Shown piece after piece: positions 8,531 to 16,494 of a stretch of DNA of 29,264 bases. Where the stretch lies: the NCBI GenBank assembly GCA_964235675.1, contig CAXSEA010000012.1:1-29264 (forward strand), in the 5' to 3' direction. Source of the stretch: CAXSEA01 sp964235675. GTDB taxonomy: Bacteria; Armatimonadota; Armatimonadia; Armatimonadales; Capsulimonadaceae. Positions within the stretch are counted from its first letter, which is position 1. Each line of letters starts with the position of its first letter. The position numbers and the translations under genes are program-made. The notes beneath the pieces are model-generated. The model was not told the origin of the DNA. It worked only from the letters and a program-made list of their open reading frames with translations, and made no database searches.

Positions 8531-8570
8531 TGGTTTGAATAGCCGGACTAAGTTTCCACCCGAAGCAAGC

Positions 8571-11057
8571 CTACCGAGCCGCCAGCGCCGCGCTCACGGC
8601 GGATTCCAGAGCCAGGCCGCGCACGTTTGCCGCCACGATCCTGCCGTTCCTGCCGATCACCAGGCAGAACGGGATGGCCTGCACGCCGTACGCTTTGGCG
8701 ACCGATTCGCCGAACTGCTTGCCGTCATAGATCTGCGGATACGGCACGTCATTGGCTTTGATATAGTTCAGCAGCCTCGCTTTGTCCGTGTCGAGCGAGA
8801 CGCCCACTACCTCCAAGCCATTTTTATGGAGAGCGTTGTAGGTGGCGATCACGTTCGGCATCTCGCCGACGCACGGCCCGCACCAGGTAGCCCAAAAATC
8901 GAGGACGAGCACTTTGCCCTTATAGTTGTTCAAGCTAATCGAGTCGCCGCTCAAATCGGTCGCATGGAACGGGAACGGCTTCGCGCCCGGTATCAGCCGG
9001 GCGTCGTAGTAGCCGCCCTGCTGCTCCCGCCGGGGCTCGCTCTCCAGGTAAATGACATTGTCGCCGTGGCCCGCCAGCGCGTCATAGCCAGTATTGAGAA
9101 TTCCGCTTCGCGCGACATCCACCATCAAGCGCAGCTTGCCGCCAGGCACGCCGTTGAGGCGGAAATACCCTCGCGCGTCCGTCTGCGTGGTTGCGCCGGT
9201 GACAAAATCATAGGTGATCGTCGCGCCTGGGTAGGGCTTGCCGCCGGGGTCGAGCACGTGCCCCGCGACAAAGCTGTCGGCCCTCACAAGCTTGATCGGC
9301 GGAAAAATTCTCGCCTCGGTAGGCTTGAGGGTCGCGTCGTCCGAGTAAGCGTAGGTGTAGCCGGGATTCTCGGCCATGACGCTGTACCTTACGCTGCTGA
9401 AGCAGTCATTGAAGCGGTACCTGCCGGCATCGTCGGTTTGGGCCTTTATGAAATTAGCGCCTGATGAGCCCGCCCAGAGAATCAGCGTCACGCCCGCGCG
9501 CGGCATCGCGGCCCCGGCTGTATTGACCACCGTCCCGCTGATCGCTCCGCTGGCCGCCGACGGGGCGAGCTGAACCATGATCGGTTTGGCCGTGACATGC
9601 ACCAGCTGTAGCCCGTGAGTGGCGGCGGTGCCCTTTTGCGCGGCCAGGTTGACGTCAGACATCGGCTGGGCGAAGCTGAACTTGCCGTCCGCGCCGCTGG
9701 TGACAGCGTCGTCGCCGAAGTCTTGGAACACGGTCACGGTCGCGCCCGTGACAGGTTTCCCGGCGAAATTCACCACCGTGCCGGTCAGCAGCGCGGAATT
9801 CTGACTCACCAGCTTGAAGTTAATGAACTTCGACTCGCCGTCGGCGATAACGACCGTCTCCGAGTCCTGCGCGCCGGACACGGCGGTGTAGACGCGCTGC
9901 GATCCGGCGGGCACATGCACGCGGTAAACCCCGATGCTGTTGGTCGAATAGCTCTGGAAATTACCGGCTCCATCGGCATTGGAAGGGCCGGCGACGGCGA
10001 TGGGAATTCCGGAAAGCGGCGCGCCGGTGGCGATATCGGTGACGCGTACAGTCAATAAGCCGCCGTGCTCCAGCCGCATCGTCCCGACGTTCGTCGGATG
10101 TCCCGGCTGCACATAGCGGCCTGTCAGCGCCGGCGCTGTCCAGTCGTCGGCGAGCTTGGTGAATCCCAAGTTGGCGACGACGTCGTACGATCCCTGCGCC
10201 AGTTGCCCCACATGGAAGCGGCCCTGGGAATCGGTGACGGCTTGGTGGTTGTCGCCGCCCTGCATCGAAACCAGAATCGGCACGTTCGCCGCCGGGCGAT
10301 GCGCCGCTCCCGCGAACACCGCCTGACCGTTAATGACTCCGGCGGGCTTGAGAGTCACGGTGGCGTCCGGCGTGCGGGATGCACCGGCGAGCGGAAAATC
10401 GCTGGGATTGCCAAGCTGCGCGAAGCGCAAATCGGCCACATACAGCCGCGCCTCATAATGTTGCGGCAGTCCCGTAAACGTGGCCCATCCACCCGCGTCC
10501 GTTCGCCGCCGCATCCGCGCGGTCAGGTCCGGCGGCAAAAAGACGAAATTATAATCGCTGGCGTTGGCGTCCTGATAGTAGGCGTACCAGGGCGCTAGAA
10601 CCACCCCCGCCAGCGGCTTGCCCCCGGAATCGACCACCCGCACGCGCACTGTAGTCGTGGGAATCAGCTTAACCGCCGTCGCTTGTCCCGGAAAGCCGAA
10701 GCCGATTAGCCCCGGCGCGTAGGCGACGAGCGTTCCGGTCACCGCTTCGCCCCGCGCCACAGCCGCGTTCAGCGGGCGCAGATCCTCGGAAATGCGGAAC
10801 CTGCCCGCGCCGCCGCGACCCACCTGCCCCGTAGCCGTGGACACAAGCGCGTGATCGTCGGGATCGTACCGAGTGACAACTACTCTCGCCTCCGCCGCCG
10901 GCTGCCCGTCCGGCATGACCACTTTGCCAGTCACCACCGCTTGCTGCCGCCGCGCTGGAGCCACGACGGCAGGCGCGGCCAAGCAGACGTCGGCGGTCGC
11001 CGCCGCGCCGAGCGCGATGAATGTCGAGAGCAATGCCGCGTGTAATTTTGATTTCAT
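8571..11057 (-). CDS. Secreted multi-domain carboxypeptidase-regulatory-like protein with C-terminal TlpA thioredoxin domain
   Basis: 828 aa from the ATG at 11057, chosen because MKSKLHAALLSTFIALGAA forms a good signal peptide. The frame stays open to 11219, but those residues look non-coding. Repeated beta-sandwich modules of the carboxypeptidase-regulatory/CNA-B type follow (VTGKVVMPDGQPAAEARVVV, GTVVNFAGKPVTGATVTVF, GTVVNTAGAAMPRAGVTLIL, GHVLDPGGKPYPGATITYDF). The protein ends in a complete thioredoxin domain (about 700-828) with FWATWCGPCVGEMP, an intact CGPC pair, and the cis-Pro region VQAIPFCLVIGRNG. It probably acts in the periplasm or at the surface, with the thioredoxin tail doing disulfide or redox work. 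Residues about 295-390 resemble the C-terminal domain of the divergently encoded sigma factor. It is transcribed away from that gene, with a shared upstream region of about 226 bases. Confidence 0.88.
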   Translation of the reverse strand: MKSKLHAALLSTFIALGAAATADVCLAAPAVVAPARRQQAVVTGKVVMPDGQPAAEARVVVTRYDPDDHALVSTATGQVGRGGAGRFRISEDLRPLNAAVARGEAVTGTLVAYAPGLIGFGFPGQATAVKLIPTTTVRVRVVDSGGKPLAGVVLAPWYAYYQDANASDYNFVFLPPDLTARMRRRTDAGGWATFTGLPQHYEARLYVADLRFAQLGNPSDFPLAGASRTPDATVTLKPAGVINGQAVFAGAAHRPAANVPILVSMQGGDNHQAVTDSQGRFHVGQLAQGSYDVVANLGFTKLADDWTAPALTGRYVQPGHPTNVGTMRLEHGGLLTVRVTDIATGAPLSGIPIAVAGPSNADGAGNFQSYSTNSIGVYRVHVPAGSQRVYTAVSGAQDSETVVIADGESKFINFKLVSQNSALLTGTVVNFAGKPVTGATVTVFQDFGDDAVTSGADGKFSFAQPMSDVNLAAQKGTAATHGLQLVHVTAKPIMVQLAPSAASGAISGTVVNTAGAAMPRAGVTLILWAGSSGANFIKAQTDDAGRYRFNDCFSSVRYSVMAENPGYTYAYSDDATLKPTEARIFPPIKLVRADSFVAGHVLDPGGKPYPGATITYDFVTGATTQTDARGYFRLNGVPGGKLRLMVDVARSGILNTGYDALAGHGDNVIYLESEPRREQQGGYYDARLIPGAKPFPFHATDLSGDSISLNNYKGKVLVLDFWATWCGPCVGEMPNVIATYNALHKNGLEVVGVSLDTDKARLLNYIKANDVPYPQIYDGKQFGESVAKAYGVQAIPFCLVIGRNGRIVAANVRGLALESAVSAALAAR

Positions 11058-11283
11058 CAATAACCTGCTCTTGCCGGCGAAAAAGGACGAATTCCAAGTC
11101 ATTATAAAAGTTAGAGTCGGCTGGGTCAACAAGGTGGCACTCATCCCGGAATGCAATGCGCCGGGAGCGAATCGTGCCGGGGGAGTCGCCACGGACGGTA
11201 TCAAAGCCGAGAGACTCATTTATTCGCGGCTGTTTTAATGTTTATGTCCGCGTCCGCGATTGAGCGGACATATAGAGTTAAAC
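11058..11283. promoter_or_regulatory. Divergent upstream region between the TlpA-domain protein and the sigma factor
   Basis: 226 bases separating two divergent starts, so both promoters should be here. No canonical -35/-10 pair was convincing. A 9-bp inverted repeat at 11243-11272 lies next to the sigma-factor start. Confidence 0.5.
11243..11272. promoter_or_regulatory. 9-bp inverted repeat ahead of the sigma-factor gene
   Basis: TATGTCCGC (11243-11251) and GCGGACATA (11264-11272) are exact reverse complements with a 12-base spacer. The right arm ends 11 bases before the ATG at 11284. It could be a dimeric-regulator operator or a leader hairpin limiting access to the ribosome site. Confidence 0.55.
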
Positions 11284-12729
11284 ATGGTCGATCGATCCGC
11301 CGCGCGGAGCGGCACAACCGAAGATGACGCGCTTCTGCGGAGATACGCGGAGTTCGGCTCGGAGCCTGCGTTCGCGCAGCTGATGGAGCGGTACTACGAT
11401 TTCGTTTTTTCGGTATGCCGGCGCATGCTCGGCGACGCGCAGCTGGCGGAGGATGTCACCCAAACGGTGTTTCTGCTGCTCTCAACCAAGGCGAAGCGCC
11501 TCGCGCCGGGAACCGTCATCAGCGGGTGGCTCTTCAAGGTAGCCCACCTGGCCTGCCGCAACGCGCGCCGCGCCGAAGCGAGACGCACCGTGTACGAGCA
11601 TAAGGCAGCCGGCGAAATGGAGAAGACGCGCTCGCCCCAGCCGCCGAGCGCGCCCTCCGAGACGCTCTGGGACTCCGTCGAGCCGCGCCTCGACGACGCT
11701 CTGGCGCGGTTGTCGCCGCCGGACCGCGAGGCGATACTCCTGCGCTATGTAGACGGCCTCAACCAAGGGGAAATGGCCGCCGCGCTGGGAATCACCTCCG
11801 CCGCCGCTCAAAAGCGGGCGCTCAGAGCGCTACAAAAACTGAAACGAAACCTTGGCTTCGGCAGCGCGGCTTTGTCGGTGGCGACGCTGTCCGGCTATTT
11901 GGGGCAACACATGATCCAGCCCGCGCCGCCCGGCGTCGTATCGAAAACGCTTTTGGCTTTTGCATCCGTCGAGCCTCTCGGAGCGGTCGGCGGCGTGGGA
12001 GTTCACGTCCAATACCAGGAACTCGTTCGCGGCATGAAGTTGATAAAGCTAAAAGCGGCGTCCGTCACAGTGGCCTGCTGCGCGATGCTGGCGGGCGGGG
12101 CTTATCTCGGGATTGCGGCGCACACCGACGCCGCCTCCAGAGCGGCCGCGCCCAATCGCTCCCGCGCGCTGCCCTCTGCTCCCGGTGGCGCGGTCAGCGG
12201 CGTCGTCGCCTACAGCGACGGCGCTCCGGCGGCGGGCGTGTCCGTGGAAGCGCAGTCCTTCGGCGGAGTCGCCTACGGCAGGACTGTCACCGACGCGCAA
12301 GGGCATTACGCCATCACCGGGCTCGCGCCCAACCGCTACAACGTCGCCGTCGACGAGACGCAGCCGCCCATCAGCGATCAATGGACGACTACGGCTCTCC
12401 CAAACATCGCGTTCGGACCGCGAACGTCCCTGACTGGCCAAAACTTCACGCTTGTCGCCGGAGCGATGGTCACCGGCTCCGTCACGTGGCTCGGCACCGA
12501 CACTCCGGCGTCAGGCGTGCAGGTCGGCATCTACGGCCCCGCGCATCCGCAAACCAGCCCCTGGGTGGAAGCCGTGACTACGGACGCAAAAGGCCGGTTC
12601 TCGCTGCGCGTGCCACCCGGACGGCAGCGCATTTATGTCATGCGAATGCAGGATATTCAGCGCGGAAAAAATATTCAAGTGAGCCCCGGCGGTTTATCCG
12701 GCGTGCGGCTGGATGCGATCAAGGCGTAA
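11284..12729 (+). CDS. Membrane-anchored ECF-type sigma factor with extracytoplasmic carboxypeptidase-regulatory-like domain
   Basis: 481 aa from ATG 11284; an in-frame TTG at 11260 is possible, but it sits between the arms of the inverted repeat and has no ribosome site. Sigma region 2 spans about 33-100 (FAQLMERYYDFVFSVCRRML, DVTQTVFLLLSTKA, ISGWLFKVAHLACRNARR). Region 4 spans about 130-185 (LSPPDREAILLRYVDGLNQG, GITSAAAQKRALRALQKLKR). A linker leads to one hydrophobic span (about 258-280, SVTVACCAMLAGGAYLGIAA). After that come two beta-sandwich modules (GVVAYSDGAPAAGVSVEAQS; GSVTWLGTDTPASGVQVGIY). The layout is cytoplasmic transcription factor, one membrane pass, external domain. Sigma factors with long C-terminal extensions are known in Planctomycetota, Acidobacteriota and related phyla. 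No separate anti-sigma gene is adjacent, so the extension may be the control element. Confidence 0.88.
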   Translation: MVDRSAARSGTTEDDALLRRYAEFGSEPAFAQLMERYYDFVFSVCRRMLGDAQLAEDVTQTVFLLLSTKAKRLAPGTVISGWLFKVAHLACRNARRAEARRTVYEHKAAGEMEKTRSPQPPSAPSETLWDSVEPRLDDALARLSPPDREAILLRYVDGLNQGEMAAALGITSAAAQKRALRALQKLKRNLGFGSAALSVATLSGYLGQHMIQPAPPGVVSKTLLAFASVEPLGAVGGVGVHVQYQELVRGMKLIKLKAASVTVACCAMLAGGAYLGIAAHTDAASRAAAPNRSRALPSAPGGAVSGVVAYSDGAPAAGVSVEAQSFGGVAYGRTVTDAQGHYAITGLAPNRYNVAVDETQPPISDQWTTTALPNIAFGPRTSLTGQNFTLVAGAMVTGSVTWLGTDTPASGVQVGIYGPAHPQTSPWVEAVTTDAKGRFSLRVPPGRQRIYVMRMQDIQRGKNIQVSPGGLSGVRLDAIKA

Positions 12730-12760
12730 GAACTCGATGCATTCAATAAATTTCTTTTCA

Positions 12761-12830
12761 GAGTGGTTCTGGTTCCTCTCCATAGAAATGGATGGGCGTT
12801 CAGATGAATTTTCTCAACCCTCTTAAAGGA
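12761..12830. repeat. Degenerate copy of the dispersed CCTCCAT palindrome
   Basis: Contains GGTTCCTCTCCATAGAAATGGA followed by GGGCGTTCAGATGA and CAACCCTCTT. It matches the right arm of the 8325-8530 element with several substitutions. It lies between the sigma-factor stop and the exbB-like start. Confidence 0.65.
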
Positions 12831-12921
12831 TACGGACTCAGCTCTGTCGAAATTTAATTCAAGCGTAGGTTGCCTGCAGCCGGGTCAAATGCATCGGCAC
12901 CATAAAGAAAGATAGCCAAGC

Positions 12922-13608
12922 ATGTTTACGGACGGATTCACATTTTTGCTTAAAGGCGGCCCCGTCATGTGGCCGCTGTTCGCGTGCGCCCTGATATCTC
13001 TCACGATTATTATCGAGCGGTATTTCGCGCTGCGAAAAGTGCTGCGCGGCAGCCGCGAAATGACGCGCGAGGTGCAGGCGGCACTGCGCGGCGGGCGGGC
13101 GCGGCCTGCTTTTCAGGCGCTGCAAACGCGCGGCGGCCCTATCGCGCATGTCATGGCGACCGCCATCGACAACATCGGCCTGGAGCGCGCGGAACTAGAA
13201 TCGATGATCGCCGAAGTCGCCATGGAAGAGACCCCGGCCATCACGCGCGGCCTGGGCGCGCTGGACACCATCATCACGATTTCCCCGCTGCTCGGCCTGC
13301 TGGGAACCGTGACCGGCATGATCCGGGCGTTCCAAGTGGTCGGGATGTCGTCGGGACGCACCGCGCCCGCCGCGATTACCGGCGGCGTCGCCGAAGCCCT
13401 GATCGCCACCGCGACCGGTCTCGCCATCGCCATCGTCACCCTGGTCGGCTACAACTTCTTGTCCGATCAAGTGAAGGCGATCGTCGCCCAGATGGAAGTG
13501 GCCGCGACTAAAGTCATCAATTCGTCGGTGGGCAATCGCGCCCCGCGAAACGGCGCCGACACGACCGGCGCGCAGGAGCAGCCCCTCTATGCGACTGTCG
13601 CCCATTAA
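12922..13608 (+). CDS. MotA/TolQ/ExbB family proton channel subunit
   Basis: 228 aa inner-membrane protein with three predicted spans (about 15-37, 113-135 and 157-180), the ExbB/TolQ topology. The second and third spans carry the family phrases ISPLLGLLGTVTGMIRAF and GGVAEALIATATGLAIAIVT. ExbB-type subunits form pentameric channels that, with ExbD, turn proton flow into mechanical work on a TonB- or TolA-like partner. It is the first gene of a four-gene operon; its last 20 bases overlap the next gene. It could be named tolQ-like, but no tolB or pal is present. Confidence 0.93.
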   Translation: MFTDGFTFLLKGGPVMWPLFACALISLTIIIERYFALRKVLRGSREMTREVQAALRGGRARPAFQALQTRGGPIAHVMATAIDNIGLERAELESMIAEVAMEETPAITRGLGALDTIITISPLLGLLGTVTGMIRAFQVVGMSSGRTAPAAITGGVAEALIATATGLAIAIVTLVGYNFLSDQVKAIVAQMEVAATKVINSSVGNRAPRNGADTTGAQEQPLYATVAH

Positions 13609-14008
13609 TCACAAGCGCGCCCGTGTGGAAATCGTGCCGATGATCGACACGATCTTCTTTCTGCTCGTCTACTTCATGATCGCTTCGCTCACCATGACGC
13701 CTTTGAACGCCGAGAAGGTCGCCATGCCGGTAAGCCGCACCGCCAGCGCCCACGTCATGCAGACCGTCGTAGTGACCGTGGACGCCAACGGGCGATGCTT
13801 TCTCGACCGCGATTCAGTGGCAATGCTGCAAATCGCCGCGGCGCTGCGGGCGCGGATCGCCGCGACTCCCGATATTACGGTGGTGATTAACTGCGACCGG
13901 AGCCAGCCGGTGGCGGTGTTCGCCTCGGTGTTCGACCTGGTAAAGCAGGCGAACCCGAAATCCGTGATGGTGGCGACTACCCCGAGCGACCAGTGGGCGG
14001 TGCACTAG
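13589..14008 (+). CDS. ExbD/TolR family protein (first copy)
   Basis: 139 aa. A short cytoplasmic N-terminus is followed by one membrane span holding the conserved proton-carrying aspartate (VEIVPMIDTIFFLLVYFMI, Asp20), then a periplasmic ExbD domain with the usual VVVTVDANG and ALRARIAATPDITVVINCD segments. It overlaps the exbB-like gene by 20 bases and is followed two bases after its stop by a second exbD-like gene, so all are co-translated. Confidence 0.92.
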   Translation: MRLSPINHKRARVEIVPMIDTIFFLLVYFMIASLTMTPLNAEKVAMPVSRTASAHVMQTVVVTVDANGRCFLDRDSVAMLQIAAALRARIAATPDITVVINCDRSQPVAVFASVFDLVKQANPKSVMVATTPSDQWAVH

Positions 14009-14010
14009 CC

Positions 14011-14478
14011 ATGCGCATGCAGCAGCCGCAGCTTCGCCGGGCGCGAATCGAGATCATCCCGATGATCGACACGATCTTCTTTCTGCTCGTCTTCTTCATG
14101 GTGACCTGGCTGTCGCTCGTGAAGATGAACGGCCTGAATCTTCTCCTGCCGCGCCACAACCAAAGCTCGTCCAAGCCGCCCCCGGCGATTACTCTTTCGG
14201 TGTCGCCGTCGGGCCAGTGTTATCTCGACAAGCATCGCACGGCGTCGGACACCTGGCAAGCCGATCTGCGGGGGCTGCTGCAGCGCCGCCCGGCGGGCGA
14301 GGGGAGCGCGTCGCAGGCCCAAGTGGTTGTCATCAACGTCGCCCCCACGCTTAAAACTCAAACGATGGTCTCCACCATCGACCAGGTCAACCGCGTGATC
14401 GCCGCCGCCGGAAGCGGAACCCACGCCCAAGTTCTGATCGCCACCGAGCGCGTCCCAACGCCGGACGCGCATTCATAG
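14011..14478 (+). CDS. ExbD/TolR family protein (second copy)
   Basis: 155 aa from ATG 14011, two bases after the previous stop; a GTG at 13993 would add six residues. It keeps the same membrane motif (IEIIPMIDTIFFLLVFFMV, Asp20), followed by a periplasmic domain (ITLSVSPSGQCYLDKH). The periplasmic part has diverged strongly from the first copy, while the membrane part is nearly identical. Paired, diverged ExbD subunits suggest a hetero-oligomeric stator. Confidence 0.92.
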   Translation: MRMQQPQLRRARIEIIPMIDTIFFLLVFFMVTWLSLVKMNGLNLLLPRHNQSSSKPPPAITLSVSPSGQCYLDKHRTASDTWQADLRGLLQRRPAGEGSASQAQVVVINVAPTLKTQTMVSTIDQVNRVIAAAGSGTHAQVLIATERVPTPDAHS

Positions 14479-14498
14479 AAACGCGCGGAGAATAACTC

Positions 14499-16364
14499 AT
14501 GTTGCCAACCAAGCCGACATCCAGCGCATTCGCGCTTTCCGTAATCGTCAACGCCGCTTGCGTTATCGCTTTAGGCGGCAGCGCCTTGGTGCACCCCCGC
14601 GCGGTACCGGCGCAGAAGCCGCCACTGGACAAAACGGAGCGCTTGCACCCGGTCGCGGTTCACTTCCGGCAAGCGCGCCCGGCCGACGGCTCGAACGAGC
14701 AAAAAGGCGGCGGCTCGGGAGAAAGCGGGCGAGAGCCGTCCAAGGCCAGCAGCCGCCTCGCGGCAGACGGCTCCGGCGCAGCTCCGGGCGATTCTCTCTC
14801 GTTCCAGCCGCAATCCGCCGGCGAGTCGAGCGCCTCGCAGGCAAGCTCCCACTCCATTACTGTAAACAGCGTGCAGGAAGCGTCGTTGAACGCGCCGGAA
14901 TTGCCGTTCTCTCAGGAGTATCAACCCAATGGGCCGTCGCCCGGCAAGCACCAGGATGCCCCGCGCCCGCAGCCGGCAAGCGCGCCGCAAAATCCCGATG
15001 AGGCGCGTCAAGCTCTGTCGCCGCTCGCCGGCAAAAAGCAATCGGAAGCGATCGCTCGCGCCGCCTCGTCGGCGCTGGAGCAGGCAGGCGGCGCAGTGGG
15101 AGCGAAGTCGCGCTCCGGCTTCAAAATGGGTCAATACCACAGCTCCGTCTCCTGGCGCTTGCAGAAGTTCACGGCGGCGAACATCAACATCGGCACGATC
15201 CATGAAACTCGCCCCACCCACGGCGTCACCGGCGGCGGCATGAGCGACATGCGCAACGTCAACATCACCGCGCATTACGTCATCGATGATCCCGGCAACG
15301 TGCCGAAGCAGCTCGCGCCCGACCGCATCCTGCATTTGATGCCGACCGTCAAGGGTTCGCCCGATCCCGGCGATCACTCGAAAAGCCTGGCGACCGGCGG
15401 GAACACGATCTTGGGTGGCTACTCGCTGCACGGCCACGACAATATCACCGGCGAAAAATACTGCGTCCCCGGCTCCGGAGGCATTCCCAGCCCGACCACG
15501 GGCAACCCCATTCGCTCCAAAAGCCAGCTGGACAAATACCCGGTCACCGGCCACGGGCAGATCATCAGCCAGGCGTACAGAGGCAGTGATCCCGGCACCG
15601 TCTATCTGGAAAAGCGCCAAAACAACCCTGGCTCCGGCCAAACCGGTTCGACCAATGCGGTGCATCTGCCGGGAGCGCATGCCGATTTCCACGGACTTAT
15701 CCCCGGCGCGGCCGTGCCCAAAGAAGACCGGCGCTGGGTGAGCAACCCGCTCGCGCACATCGACGACGCGCCCATCGGCGCGCGCTCGGCGTCCACCGCG
15801 CGCTTCACGCTCGCGCCGCGCAGCGTCGGCTCGCTGGATCCGAACGGCACAATCGACTGGGGCCGGCCACAGCCGGTTAAGCGCAAAAAAGCGCCCGCCG
15901 GCGGCGACGGCACCGGTCTTCTCGGCGAATATTATCTCGGCAACAATTTCGACCGGCTGATGTTTACCCGCCCCGACCGCAACATCGACTACGACTGGAC
16001 CGGCACCGGCCCGGACCCACGCATGCCGCCGCAGGCGTTCACCGTCCGATGGCTCGGCCAACTGATCGCGCCGACCTCCGACACCTACACCCTCATGGCC
16101 GACTCCGACGACGGCGTCCGCGTCTACCTCGACGGCCACCTGGTTATCTCCGACTGGAATATCCACGCCGCGCGGGAAGACACGGCCACGGTCACGCTCA
16201 ACGCAGGCCAGCGCTACAACTTGAAAGTGGAATACTTCGAGAAGAACGGCGAATCCGGCGAGGTAATCCAGCTTTACTGGGAAAGCCCGAGCCAGCCCCG
16301 CGAGTATATCCCGGAGCAGGATCTCCGCTACCCGCTGTCTCTAGCCAGCGCGGCGGCCAAATAG
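14499..16364 (+). CDS. TonB-like anchored periplasmic protein with C-terminal PA14 domain
   Basis: 621 aa. It has a short cytoplasmic tail, one membrane span (about 10-31, FALSVIVNAACVIALGGSAL), then a long Pro/Ser/Gly/Gln-rich stretch (to about 190) like the periplasm-spanning part of TonB. A middle region of unknown fold follows (about 205-440, rich in Gly, His and Asn). A PA14 domain fills about 468-605: GTGLLGEYYLGNNF, AFTVRWLGQLIAPTSDTYTL, DSDDGVRVYLDGHLVI, YNLKVEYFEKNG, IQLYWESPS. PA14 is a beta-barrel often involved in carbohydrate binding. The gene sits where tonB would be in an exbB-exbD operon, yet the TonB C-terminal fold is absent. It starts 20 bases after the second exbD-like gene. 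Confidence 0.85.
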   Translation: MLPTKPTSSAFALSVIVNAACVIALGGSALVHPRAVPAQKPPLDKTERLHPVAVHFRQARPADGSNEQKGGGSGESGREPSKASSRLAADGSGAAPGDSLSFQPQSAGESSASQASSHSITVNSVQEASLNAPELPFSQEYQPNGPSPGKHQDAPRPQPASAPQNPDEARQALSPLAGKKQSEAIARAASSALEQAGGAVGAKSRSGFKMGQYHSSVSWRLQKFTAANINIGTIHETRPTHGVTGGGMSDMRNVNITAHYVIDDPGNVPKQLAPDRILHLMPTVKGSPDPGDHSKSLATGGNTILGGYSLHGHDNITGEKYCVPGSGGIPSPTTGNPIRSKSQLDKYPVTGHGQIISQAYRGSDPGTVYLEKRQNNPGSGQTGSTNAVHLPGAHADFHGLIPGAAVPKEDRRWVSNPLAHIDDAPIGARSASTARFTLAPRSVGSLDPNGTIDWGRPQPVKRKKAPAGGDGTGLLGEYYLGNNFDRLMFTRPDRNIDYDWTGTGPDPRMPPQAFTVRWLGQLIAPTSDTYTLMADSDDGVRVYLDGHLVISDWNIHAAREDTATVTLNAGQRYNLKVEYFEKNGESGEVIQLYWESPSQPREYIPEQDLRYPLSLASAAAK

Positions 16365-16440
16365 CCCGAGGCGTCGAATCCGGCAAGCCGCCGCCCCAAC
16401 TTCGCCAAGCTCTGACAGGTTGCAGAAAAAATTTGGCTTA

Positions 16441-16492
16441 TCACCTCATTGGCCTATCCGTCACTATCGTGACGGATAGGCCAGTGAGGTGA
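16441..16492. repeat. 24-bp near-perfect inverted repeat (hairpin)
   Basis: Arms 16441-16464 and 16469-16492 are reverse complements except for one base (a G-T pair in RNA); the loop is TATC. It starts 76 bases after the PA14-protein stop. It has no T-tract, but such a hairpin could stop exonucleases or mark the operon end. It is unrelated in sequence to the CCCCTCCAT family. Confidence 0.9.
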
Positions 16493-16494
16493 TT

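Larger units (their letters stand above)
8037..8570. other. 534-base intergenic region rich in inverted repeats
   Basis: No gene seen. The AMMECR1-A2M operon promoter should lie in the AT-richer part (about 8040-8215). The rest holds three palindromic units described separately (8222-8267, 8325-8410, 8459-8530), sited just downstream of the minus-strand gene that ends at 8571. Confidence 0.7.

Noticed and set aside
11058..11219. 54-codon N-terminal extension of the TlpA-domain protein
   Set aside because: A signal peptide begins at the internal Met (11057); the extension would bury it and occupies the divergent promoter region.
14571..16166. 531-codon open frame on the minus strand across the PA14 protein
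   Set aside because: Low-complexity Arg/Ala/Gly content and no domains, while the plus-strand frame has a clear PA14 domain.
16441..16492. Ordinary intrinsic terminator
   Set aside because: No run of T follows the stem on either strand; kept only as a hairpin of unknown function.
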